From NCBI GenBank assembly GCA_963575745.1, contig CAUYUJ010012780.1, forward strand, positions 62,001-126,000: a stretch of DNA of 64,000 nucleotides, given 5' to 3'. The notes under the pieces were generated by a model. The model saw only the letters and a program-made list of their open reading frames with translations, made no database searches and was not told where the DNA came from. Positions 52,067 to 62,696 of the stretch are shown here, one piece after another; position 1 is the stretch's first letter; each line of letters starts with the position of its first letter. A program made the position numbers and the translations under genes. Source of the stretch: Prorocentrum cordatum. Taxonomy: Eukaryota; Sar; Dinophyceae; Prorocentrales; Prorocentraceae.

Positions 52067-52830
52067 AGGCTGCAGTTTGGGAGGTTGCCGGCCATGCGGC
52101 CGGGGGTTCCCTCTCTGGACCCATATGACCCCTCAGCGCGTCTTCGAACACCAAGTCCCGCAAGCGATTGTGGCGGACCGTGCGGTCACCGCTGCATTGG
52201 CACACGAGGGCATGGCCGCCGAAGCTGTCCATGGTGCCGCCGCACATGGGGCTGAAAATGTCGGCATCCTGCACAATCTTGAACAGAACAGGCTCTATGG
52301 TTCGCGCGGCGTTCGCTGGCGGCGCGGTCAGCCACGCCCCGGCCCCGCATAGCTGCTGGAGGGAACGGCGGGCCGCGAAAGAAACGTCGGCTGAGCTGTC
52401 GCGCCTCAGGCCCTGCTCCCGCTTGGCATCAAACAGGGCCGACATCGCTTTTTGATTTTGCCCAAGAGGGGCAGCGGCCTCGGGCGAAATGCGCGCGGCG
52501 TGCGCTGGTCTCGCTGCGTCCCGATGCAAGTGGCCAGCCGTGTCATCAGGGTCGAAGCCAGCGTCAATGGACACGCACGTCTCATTCGTGGTGTGCAGAG
52601 ACGCCAAGTACGCGGCAGCCGCGTGGTCGCTGGCCCCTGTGAAACCGACGCCGCCCCGCTGGATTCCCAGCGTGGCGTGCCTCCACTCGCGGTCTCCAAT
52701 CTCGGCGCCGAGGACTTCCTCGAGGGCCGCCCGCTGGTTCGCCGTGAACTCTTGTCACGCCGATCCGACCTCAAAAAGACTTTCGGGCCCTCTCGCGTGA
52801 AGGGTCCCAAACCAAACAAAAAAAACACTG
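52067..52830 (-). pseudogene. LINE D C-terminal zinc-finger domain
   Basis: The frame 52062-52607 reads ASLHTTNETCVSIDAGFDPD near its start, then GAGAWLTAPP, then MCGGTMDSFGGHALVCQCSG then DRTVRHNRLRD and GPEREPP. This is the CPxCGxxxDxxGDHALxCxxGGDRTxRHNxLR signature with the first Cys changed to Ser. Upstream, in the same frame, GFTGASDHAAAAYLASL corresponds to the GLxxAxxxAxxAYLAS approach. The end GPEREPP should continue into GLLPERP, which is found only beyond the telomere-bounded block. Confidence 0.75.
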
Positions 52831-54750
52831 ATCGGGTAGGCGAAACCGCCCTGAGGCCCCGCGTGAAATACTAGAGGCTTCTAGATACGCCCCGACAAAA
52901 AAAAAACATAAAACTCAAAAGACCCCTGACCAGATACACAAAATATAAAGATGCATTAGTGTTCGCCAAAGTTGACCCTGCCAACTCATAGGCGAAGACC
53001 CTAAACGATTTGTCCCTCGTCCCGACAGACATTCCGAAACTATTTGGGACAACTGGGATCCGAGCCTCGCTTCCGCGCGATCGCGCGGCGCGCGACAGTG
53101 GATTTGCTGCCGCGAAGCACCTCGCCGCCGCGGGCAGTCTGCGGCGCCAGCGCCAGTCCCAGTCCGCGACTCTGTCGCGGGCGGCCGGTGCGGTCCTCTC
53201 AAGACGGCGGCGGCGCCGACGACGATTGGCCAACTGGCAAATCAGGTAATGGACTTTTTCTGATGAGGAGGAGGACAAGATGGAATGCGACCGCGACGGC
53301 ACAATTTCACACTGCTCGGCCTCAACCATCGTGCGAACCAAACTGTCGCCAAATAAACCGGGATCCCGACGCCGCGACCCAACCTGCGGTAGCTAGGCAA
53401 CGGGGCGTGGCCCGAACAACTGGAACGATCGTGCTGCATCCGAGGACCCCACGAAACCCTGACGGCTAACGACGGTTGGCCAAACCATCAAATCTCTGGC
53501 AACCGTCCCGTGTCGTCGCGCTCGCTCCTGCGCCTCAGCGCTGACCAACGCCAGTCGGTGCGACCCGGCCCTAATCTACGCTGAATTGCGAATCGACGAT
53601 CGTTCGGCGCTCTGTCATCGATTACCAAACGCAAACGCGAACGACTGCGCTCCAAAGACGGAACTACGAGGACACACGCGGCTCACATGAGTTGCTGCCG
53701 AACGGTCCTCGCACGACGGCGGCGACGACGGCGATGGTTGGTCAAACGACAAGACGACAAGGCAGGTAATGATTGGAAGCGTTGGGTTCGAATCCTCGTT
53801 GTTTTCGGACTACCGATGGCCAAACCCCAACCACCTTGCGCTGGGAAATAGAACGCTGGGAATTGTGCCTCATCTTCGGCCGCCGTGGGCCCTCGCCAGG
53901 CTCGCCGGACCCCTGGGGCCTTCCAAAGACCACTCTGCACGAAAAGCCAGATACAAAGGAGGCACGTCACGTCATACGAGCATGGAGTGCAAGCGGCACG
54001 AGGAGCCCACGAGGCGCCCACGGGGCGAAACCTCGGCGGACTCGGCCAGCGCAGAGGGCACCCACGAAACATCCACCACGCAAAACCTCGGCGGACCCAA
54101 CCATCGTACCGGACGCACGCGAGCCGCCTGCGGCCCGCCGGGCGAAACCTCGGCAAACACGATTAGGTCGCGACGCGGGCAAGAACCCGTGAATACAAAC
54201 CGCTGTTCTGGAAAACAAGAACATGTACTCCTCTCTCGCAATCGCCTTCGCCCGCACGCGTATCGACATCCCGATTCCCGTACTTCCTCACGTCTACCTC
54301 CCCACCTCCTTTTCTACATCCCTCCTTCCCCCCCCCCGCCGCTTCCACCGCCCCCATCAGAGCTCAGGACCGCGGACATAAGTGTTGCCTTCGACACTCC
54401 AGCGCCGCAAGGGTTTGGCGGGCTGTAGGGGTATCAACGCGGGCCGCCTCCGGCCGCCAGATGACTGGGGGGGATGGCGGAGGAAGACCGACCTAAAAGG
54501 GGGCGACGCGAGGGGGATCACAGGAGGACAGAAAGGAAAGAGGAAGAGAAAAGGGGCTGGAAGGAGCAGCAAACGCGACGGACGGGCGGCGAGAGGAGGA
54601 GGGGAAGAGATCCCCTCAAGTCCAGAGAGGCCAACGCAGCACCACCGGAGGGGCGGGGGGGGAGGAGGGGGAGGGGACCGCGACGGGAGGTGGAAACGAG
54701 GGGGGGCTGCGTGGCCTGTTCTGGCCATGGGGCTGTCCCTTAGGTGTTGC
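52831..54750. other. No gene recognised
   Basis: Three diverged copies of a gacgacggttggccaa-like phrase lie at 53217, 53470 and 53725, two of them followed by caggtaatg. C/T-rich at 54290-54360, GGA-rich at 54480-54700. Confidence 0.4.
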
Positions 54751-54754
54751 GGTT

Positions 54755-54757
54755 TTC

Positions 54758-54790
<33 letters not shown>

Positions 54791-54842
54791 CCTCGTCGTC
54801 GTGGCGTCGTCGTCGTCGTCCTCCTCCTCCTCCGCCTCCTCC
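54755..54842 (+). repeat. GTGGTC / GTC / CTC array
   Basis: cgtggtcgtggtcgtgg then cgtcgtcgtcgtc then cctcctcctcc. The minus-strand poly-His-Asp stretch is its translation. Confidence 0.9.
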
Positions 54843-54974
54843 CGTCCTAATCCGCGCCCGTCCCACGAAGCGGTACCTGGCGGGCGCGTGCCGGACACAG
54901 CGCCTCGGCGTGCATGATCGAGGCCGCGTTGCTCGATGTGGCCACGATCTCTCAGGCCAAGGACTCACGATGAT

Positions 54975-55195
54975 AATGGAAGCGTCTCGCCGATGGAGGG
55001 GGCCCTGATGGACCAGGCGTGTGTGGTAGTAGTGCTGGAGCAGGGCGTGGAATACGGCGCGGGAGACGCGACGGTGGACCTGGCACTCTGGGCACGTGAC
55101 GTGGCCATGCTTGCAGGTCAGCGGCGCAGCGGCGCCCCCAGAGACGGCCGACGCGCAGACGGCGCAGGTCTCCAGCCCCCGGACCTGATCTGGTA
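54975..55195 (-). other. Exon-like fragment with a half-RING-like Cys/His pattern
   Basis: The minus strand reads LETCAVCASAVSGGAAAPLT then CKHGHVTCPECQVHRRVSRA and FHALLQHYYHTRL. The spacing C-x2-C-x13-C-x3-H-x2-C-x2-C fits the first six ligands of a RING finger (SIAH-like GHxxCxxC); the last C-x2-C is not found. A CAG just upstream could be a splice acceptor. Could be a host exon or chance. Confidence 0.25.
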
Positions 55196-56086
55196 CAGCC
55201 GATGTCCATGCTGTTCGCGGCGGCCCCAAAAGGAGTGGATTGGGCTCTGGCGCAGGGTCTCTGGCCATCGCTCGGACGTCCATTCGCCGTGCATGTTTCG
55301 TTGTCGTGCGTGTTTTTTCTGCCCGATGAAACAAAAGATGCCCCTCGATGGTCCTCGCCGAAGAAAAAAGGCACGCGTCCGAGCGATGCCCCAGTCTTCG
55401 CAAGATCATGCCGTAGCGCACCCAGGAGATTTCCGGCTGGTTGGTCGCAGGCCACGTGGCACGTCGGCAGGGCGGGGACGAGCGAGAAATGGAGTCTCCC
55501 TGCTGGCCTCCGGCCGCCTGCCGCGGCAGCTCCTCGGAGCCGGGATGACCGGCAGGGGTGCCCACGCACTCGATGCCCTCCTCCTCTCACAGGGGGTCTG
55601 TCGACCCTGTCCCAAGCCTCGTGGGGTGTTCGAATGGACCAGAAATTTGGGGCCCCACCCTGGGATATACGATGGGGGGGCGTCCCTCCTCGATAGGGGT
55701 GCGTCCGAATATAACCCCCTTGTGGTGTATCCCAGGGTTTCCCTCCATTTCTGAGCGGCCTCGTTTTCCGTCGAAGTGTCGGGGATGTGGGGGGGGCAAA
55801 TCGCCTGCGATCCATCCCGCCTTTTTCCTCCTTGTCCTTCCCAGCCTGGTGGCAGCTAACTCCTCCTCGGTGATAAGCCTGGCACACACCGTGGCGTCCC
55901 AGGGCGATGTGCTGTTCACCCTGGCCCACCCCTTCCACTGCCTGTCACTCGGGCCCCTCCTCCTTGGATTTCTTCGATGTTTCTGGATCTCCTTGGGCAC
56001 TAAGGAGTGTCGGTCCATCGCTTCCTCCTCCTCATCCTCCTCGCTTCGTCTTCACTCCACCTCCTCCTCCTCCTCCTCCCTCGATT
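55196..56086. other. No gene recognised, with a CTC tract at 56022-56075
   Basis: Open frames on both strands without recognisable product. cctcctcctcctcctcc lies at about 56060. Confidence 0.4.
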
Positions 56087-56286
56087 CGGCAGCCAGCCCG
56101 GGGGGGAGTAAGAAGGGGGAAACTTTCGCAGAAGGCTGGGAAGTCCCCCGGCCGTTTGGAAAGTTTCTTGAGCCTCACTCGGAACGCACAGAACACCTCT
56201 CAGAAGGCGCGTGGGCTGCTGAAAACTCCCGCCGCCCATTGAGAGGGCCTCCTCCCCCCCTCATTTCCCCCCCTCGCTCGTCGCGG
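56087..56286. mobile_element. Terminal-inverted-repeat element, copy 3
   Basis: About 200 bp. The left arm cggcagccagcccgg, then gggagtaagaagggggaaac and gcagaaggc, pairs with the right arm ctctcagaaggcg ... cctcatttccccccctcgct then cgtcgcgg. More diverged than the other two. Confidence 0.55.
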
Positions 56287-58430
56287 ATCGATGCTTCCTC
56301 GCCCTTGCACCGATGTTCGTCGTCCCTCTTCTGTGCGCGGCCCGCTCCTGGCCGCGGGAAGGTGGGACGACTTGAGGTGATATGGCTTAGAGGCGCCTTA
56401 ACCCCGTGAGTGGGTCCAGTTACCTGGCTTTACCACCCTGTAGGGCACTGTGGCCCGATGTGGCATGGCCCGGGGCCATGTGTGTCCAGACCGCACGGGC
56501 GGGGACAATGAAACAATAAGGGGCATTGTGACTACAGGTAAGACGACGTGGCCACGGGGGGTGCAATAACACTGAGCGCGTGGCGAAGCAAGAGCGAAGG
56601 TCGGGGGGGGAACACGTGGATGACGGGGGGACAGACAATGGAAACAACATGGAGTGCAAGACGCGCGGTGATGGGGTGATACGAGGCCGTGCCTGACCGG
56701 CGTGCTCATTATGGAAGTGCGCTGGGCGAACTGCGGGCACGCGAGCTGCGCAGAGCAGTGGGAGGGTGTAGCGTGGGCGGCGGAAGCGAGGAGGACCGAC
56801 GGAGGGGAGGGAATGGAGGGGCGTAGGAAGAAGTGTTCACTGGGCCTTTCGCGTCTTTTTCCCCGCCCAAGTCTCCGCCGCGGACAGGGCGGGGAGGAAA
56901 CATTGCCCTGGAACGACCTGGTGCGCCCTGATGCTACAAACACTTTGCACAGCATCATGTCCCAATGCGACCACCGAGCCTTCAGGAACGCCCAGTACGC
57001 CCGCAACAAGCCAGAGCCTTTGAATACAATAGTTCAGCTGCCTTGGATAACTGGCCTCATGCGGCCAGACATGAACTTGTTGGGCCTGTGTACTTTCTGG
57101 AATCCAATCCACGACAATTCCGCGCCTGGGCCCCCTGTGGCGCAATGGGAAAAAAACTCCTGCGCATCCACCTCTAATTTGTCGTTACATTCGATGCAAA
57201 CTACCCGAACAGCTTCGTGAGGGAACAACATAAAATGTGCTCATCCCTGGGAAAGCATCCGAATAGGGCCGAGGAGTGGGTGATTTGATTGCGACGGAAA
57301 GCCTTGCCCCTGTATTTGTTAGACCAAATCTTGCACCCGTGGACAGCGTGAACCATTGACGGAGACGCCCCCAAGAGGTGCAACTGATGAACTAACTTTT
57401 CGTGGCGCTTCTTTGCAACTCGCGCACCATGGGAAAGGATAACGAAGCAACGTGCGTTTCATAGTCCTGTCCCCTTGTGGGAGCACAATACTATCCGGTG
57501 TAGCATGGAAAGCCCGACAACGAGAAAAGGAAAGACCGTTCGACATCGTCGTTGGCACACTGATGCGAATTTCCACACTCACAGCGAGCCCATTTGGGAT
57601 ACGTCATGCACTTTTGGAATCCAGCTTGGTCTATGCAAATAGCCTGATCCAAACACCGCTCGAGCCGAATGGAAGCCACTGAAAAGCATCGCCCGACTGT
57701 TTTGTTCAGCGGCGGCCGTTGGCTGTAAATCAAATCTGGACAATGCGAATCGGTCGGCGTGGCCCTCTTTTTGCCTACGAAGGTGCGACGGGGACCGCGC
57801 GCAGAAACAACCGTGGTCTAGTCAGAACAAATGCCCAACAAGGAAATGATGGGGTTGAGAGCGCTTGGAACTTCCATGCGGCAGTGGATCGGAGAAACGC
57901 TCGGAAGGCCTTGGTCACGTTCTCCCCCCGGGAGGGGCGCGGGGTAGGGGAAGCGGAAATGGAAGAAGCATGTGATAGGAGGCGGGCAAGAAAAGGTTGG
58001 CCGGGCAGAAAAGATGATGGGGTAGAGAAACCCTGGAACCTAGAATTGGCAATGGGTCGGAACAGCGCTCGGAACGCAGTGTGCACGTTGCAATCGTTGT
58101 CCCCCGCTCCTTCCTGAAGGGACGTGGGTTCGTTCCACCTCCGCGTAGCTCTCGTATCTCCCCCTCCGCCAGCGGCCCGCTCACGTACCCCATTCTCCAT
58201 GGGACAACGAGGCCGGCACTGGAGAAGCGGTCGGATCTGGGAGGGGCGACCAGCGCAGGAGACGCGGCCCAAGCTGAGGGCGAGAGGGCAGGAGGAGGAG
58301 GGCACGCCGCGGAGAGGGGAGGTCCCGCCTGGCCGACGGCCAGCACCGCCTAGTGGATGCTGTCCTGGAGGGCGGGTTGCCTCCTGAGGACCTGGCTTAT
58401 ACGAGATTTGAGAGCTTTACAGAGTCCGGA
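56287..58430. other. No gene recognised
   Basis: Low-confidence open frames on the minus strand at 57034-57231 (RVVCIECNDKLEVDAQEFFS then HC) and 57491-57733 (ARCECGNSHQCAND) have finger-like Cys/His but no family I can name. The phrase ttctgtgcgcggcccgctcc (56330) is close to ttctgtgcggggcacgctcc (58480). Confidence 0.35.
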
Positions 58431-58835
58431 CTCTGAGGAGGAGGAGGCGGAGGAGGAGGAGGAGGCGGAGGAGGAGCTGTTCTGTGCGGGGCACGCTCCT
58501 GGCCGCGGCGACGCCGCCAGCTCCGCCGCCCGCGCGGAGGGGCCCTCGCAGTCCTCGTCGCTGTCCAGCAGTATGATCCTCCGGCGCTTCCTCCCTGGCC
58601 CTCCTCCTCCTCCTCGGGCGGGGGGCCACCTGCGCCCTCCTCCCTCGTCAAGAGGAGGAGGAGGAGGAGGAGGAGGAGGAGGAGGAGGCCTTCCCTCCTT
58701 CGCCCTCCTCCCGCCCCTCCGCCCTCCTCCCTCCTCCCTCCGTGCCCTTACTCCTCCTCAGAGGGAGGGGCCCCCCTCCTCCCGCTCCTCCTCCCGCTCC
58801 TCCTCTCCCTCCTCCCCGTCCCGCGCACGGTGCCG
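58431..58835. repeat. GGA and CTC microsatellites
   Basis: ggaggagga at 58436-58480 and 58652-58688, then cctcctccc/ctcctcct at 58690-58830. Confidence 0.9.
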
Positions 58836-58896
58836 TTGTATACCGTGGTGGTGCGGCGAGCACCAGTGGACGTCGGGTCACACTGCCCCCCTAAGA

Positions 58897-59063
58897 CGGG
58901 GCCAGGACGAGGATAACATCGGATGAGGATAAATCGAGAATCTCTCTGAGACCCGACGGCTCTGGAGGATGTCTCGGGCGCCACGGTCTTCTCAGAGCGA
59001 TCCAAAACGCTCTGAGAGCGTTGCGGAACGCTCTGGAAAGAATTTATCCTCGTCCTGGCCCCG
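58897..59063. mobile_element. Fold-back (short TIR) element
   Basis: The 19-nt arms cggggccaggacgaggata (58897-58915) and the exact inverse (59045-59063) bound 129 bp that includes the perfect palindrome aacgctctgagagcgtt. No coding capacity. Could be a MITE or a structured noncoding locus. Confidence 0.7.
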
Positions 59064-61469
59064 ACCCTGCCCCCCCCGCCGCTATTATTTGGACAGGCTG
59101 CGAAGGAGGAAACGTCATGACCACTATGAACCACTCCTGTGCGCGACCTGCGCTGGATCTTGGCGGCAAGCTGGTCACCAACTACCACCTTGCCTGGGAG
59201 GAGTGCGACCACCATGCCGATCACCCGATCTGCGAGACGACGCGCAATTTGCAGGAGCGCTCCGACGGGATGAGGTTTGCCGTGTAATCTGGCTACGGGG
59301 CCTCACCCCCGCCTCGTGAGCGTGCCCGCCAGCTGTGCGAGGCGCAGGCGACGGATGAACGCCTGAGGGGCGACGACCACGGTGAAACGATGCAGGCCAG
59401 GAGCGAGTGGCCACGCCACCGTCTGTGGCGACGGCAGGGCGTTCCCTTGTACCCTGGAGGGCACCTCTGGCAAACTGGAGCTCTGGACGGACTCGGCCGT
59501 ATTGGCCACCAAGCGGCACGCGGGTCGACACCGAGCTCTGCGCCGCTGGATGGGCAAGGAATCGGCGCGGACCTCCGAAAGTTTATCCGCGGATGCCGTT
59601 TGCTGTTCTCCGATTGGGTTCAGCGTGGGAAGATCGGTAAAACATGACATGTCTCGCCGCAGGGGACGTCTGTCCCAGGGTGGCTCGGAGACTCGTGCTC
59701 CCGACGTCATGTCGCAAGGGTTTGCATCGACTTTCCAGCTGCCCCGGGAAAGGCGACAGGCGCCCCCTGCGGCGGAACAGTCTGTGTGATGCCTCTCGTG
59801 GAGTCGGGGGCGCGCAAACATGGATTAGCGATCCATGGATTAGGCGCGCGGTCGCTAAACCCATGGATCGGGAGAGGTGCCCTCCCCAGAATGCGGCCGG
59901 TGCCGCCTCGTTTGGCGGCGGAAATCCGCGATTTCCCATGGAAACAGGTCCCGTCGTTCATCCACGCCCCCTTGATCCATGCTTGCGATCGCCTGAGTGG
60001 GGGAAGGGGCTGCTCCTCTTGCTGACAAGGCTCCTCTTGCTGACAAAGGCCCCTCGTGGAGGAGGAGGCTCCTCTTGCTGACAAGGGCCGCGCCCTCCCA
60101 AAGCGCAGCGACCCCCGCGTGCGGCGCGAGGCTGCATGCCGGCCGCGCGCCCGGCTGGCCCATCGCTCGTGGGGCAGCAGTCTCGGAGAGAGGAGGGAGA
60201 GGAGGACAGAGGGATGGGGAGGGGCTCCTCCTCCTGTTCTTGTCGCGGTTCGGGGAGGTCCTCTCCTCCTGTTGCTCCTCGTCCCCAGTCCTCCTGCTGC
60301 TCCTGCTGCTCCTCCTTCTCTCCCTTCTCTCCTCCCTGGAGAGAAACTCCTCCCTGCCTCCTCCTCCCTCCCTCCTCCTCCTCCTCCTCCTCCTCCTCCT
60401 CCTCGCCCTCCGCGAGGGGAGGGACAGAGGTCGAAGCTAGTCCTCTTCCGACTCCTACTTCCTCCTCCTCCCCTCCTCGAAGGAGGGAGGGAAGGGGGAA
60501 TAATGCTGATGCGTGCGAGTGAGGGAGGGATGGAGGGAGGGAGAAGGAAGGAAAGGAGGGGGGGCGGGAAAGGAAGCAGGGATGGGGCACTGATGGGCGA
60601 CCGCCGCGCTCCCATGGGCGCCTTGCGGGCACGCTAGAGGGAGCAAGTCAGGAGACCCGCTCCAGGCCTGATAGCCGCCACGCCCCCACCAGAGGACCGC
60701 GGGTCGAGGCGCAGGCGACAGGAACAGGAGGGACGAAGAGACGTAGGAGGAGTGTGAGCAGGCGGGGAGCACTCGGGAGAGGTGCTCCACTCTCACACTG
60801 CTTGCCCCTTCTCTCCCGAAGCTGTGGCTCCGCAGGGGCCTGACCCAGTGGCACTCGGGGTAGAAGCCCACAAAGGGGCCCAGGGGCGGAGATACGTCGT
60901 GCCGACGCGCTCCCCCCATCCGAAGGATGAAACCCGCTCAAAAACTGTCGTCGATTTCGTTGGGACCGTTCGCTCGAACGGTGACCTGGAGACATCGACA
61001 CGGATTCGGCGAGAGGGTGACACGCTGTTCCCGTCGTGTACAAGCCGCACGACACACAAAAGACCGCGCGGGACGGGGACACCCAGAGCCTGTGGCCCCT
61101 GGCGGCCTCCGAGGGAACAGGACCCCGCGGAGGGGGGAGGGACGGCGGGCACCGTTGTGGCTCCCAGGGCAGGACGCGAGTTCCGTCCTTGGGTCCCTAG
61201 GCATGAAGGCAGGACCAGTACGCTCAGGGATCGCTATTTCCCTGGTCAAGACGCGATTGGTCTGAGGACCCCACCAGCTGGATGGGGTCAAACGCAGCCC
61301 TCTGACGCACGTTTCGACCACAGCCATCCGAGTCCGAGTCGAGGCCCGCCGAGGTCCGACGGCGACGAGCGACGAGACTAAGGTCCGACACATCAGGAGG
61401 CGAGGGGGGGGGCAGCAACAGCAGGGAGGCCACTGGTGCCTCTCTCGGCCAGTGGGGCCTCCCTCGCCC
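59064..61469. other. No gene recognised
   Basis: Local repeats only: ggctcctcttgctgacaa occurs three times at 60008-60083, and a CTC run lies at 60378-60408. The frame 59021-59287 plus is not recognisable. Confidence 0.4.
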
Positions 61470-61960
61470 CGCGGTCACTCACGCCGACGCCACCTTCTAG
61501 CAACCCTCTCCACCAGAGGGATCATCGCTACCCGAAGGCCTGGGTAGAGCGTCGCCGCCGATGTCGATCGGCGCCCCAGGCGTGGGACGAACTCCCTGCG
61601 CCCCAGGAAGCTCCGCGAGCTCGAGCACAGGCGCGCCCTCCTTCGCCCAAGGGAGAAGCGACTGCTTTGGGGGTGGTCTTGGCCCCAACCTTGCAATACA
61701 TACACCTCTGGATCTGCCTCCGACGAACGGCGCGCATAGCCTGCGCCATCCAGTGCAGCACGGACACCGGGCTCTTATGGGCGACGGCCATGGCCTTCAA
61801 GGAGTCTGTAAGGGCCCCATGGAGATGGCGACCGTGGGCGGCCGCAAAATCGGCCCACCTACTCCCACGCGAGAGCTCCCCAGTTCCCTTCTGATGGCCG
61901 CGACACAGCTCCACAGAGACGCTGGCCTGGAGGCCTCCGAGGGGCGTGGTGCGGTGAGCC
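61470..61960 (-). pseudogene. LINE C tail after RNase H
   Basis: One frame has SRWADFAAAHGRHLHGALTD, corresponding to the GNxxADxxAxxG C-terminal helix, then a helix-rich tail with QRCMYCKVGAKTTP, one C-x2-C pair. The 3' end of the element is not clear. Confidence 0.5.
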
Positions 61961-62298
61961 ACCTACGTCCCCTAACGAATCCGTCAGGAAACCCCTTACA
62001 ATCAGTCACGATCGTGATGGGCCATCACCGTGATGGGGGGGATGTAAACCTTGGAAACCTGCAAAAAGGCGCACATTTCAGCTCTCGGTGAGGCCTGAAG
62101 AGGGCCAAGGATATTACCATATAGTACAGTACATATTCCACTGGAGGTAAGCTGCGCGAACCCCCATCCAGCCCGAGCACACTCAAGCCAAATCAACAGT
62201 TTCCTGCATGCGCCATGTGTGAACACGCGACCAGTGATCCCGTGGGGGTTGCCATACAGGACGTGCCACTCTGAGGAAACGACGCGGGGAGGCACCAT
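61780..62298 (-). pseudogene. LINE C RNase H domain, frameshifted
   Basis: GRVFTHGACRKLLIWLECAR then AGWGF (62150-62240) is the TDGSC...P..ARAGWG start with Asp changed to His. PLQASPRAEMCAFLQV carries the Glu. VTDCKGFPDGFVRG (61970-62010, next frame) carries the central Asp. Order and spacing fit RNase H; the first catalytic residue and the frame are lost. Confidence 0.7.
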
Positions 62299-62398
62299 CT
62301 GGAAGCACGAACGTCCTACTAACCCACGATCGCAGAGCCATGCACCTCGTTCTTTAGGTGGGAAGCCCCTGATATTAACATCTCGAAAATGGTGGAGT

Positions 62399-62540
62399 CG
62401 CTTTTGCTACGTGCGAACACTCCCAGATGAAGTGGTGGCCGTCGCAAACTTCACAACCACATAGCGGACAGGTCACCTCGGCGCCGTATCCGCATTGCTT
62501 GCGCCGATAGGGGGTCCACATTCCTCCAGCGATGATGGCG
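62399..62540 (-). pseudogene. LINE C zinc knuckle
   Basis: YGAEVTCPLCGCEVCDGHHF then IWECSHVAK: C-x2-C ... H-x4-C, in the place between RT and RNase H seen also in LINE A and E. Confidence 0.7.
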
Positions 62541-62696
62541 AGCAGAAGGCCTGCCTCTTGCTGCGTGGGCTTCCAGTTCCTATTGTGCTGTCCAGTGGGC
62601 TCTGCCTGCGGCTCCTGATTAGGTCCTGGAGGTCAGCCTGGGAAACGCCACGATGAGGAGGGGGGCGCTCATGCCCGGGGAGACGAAGGACAGGTC

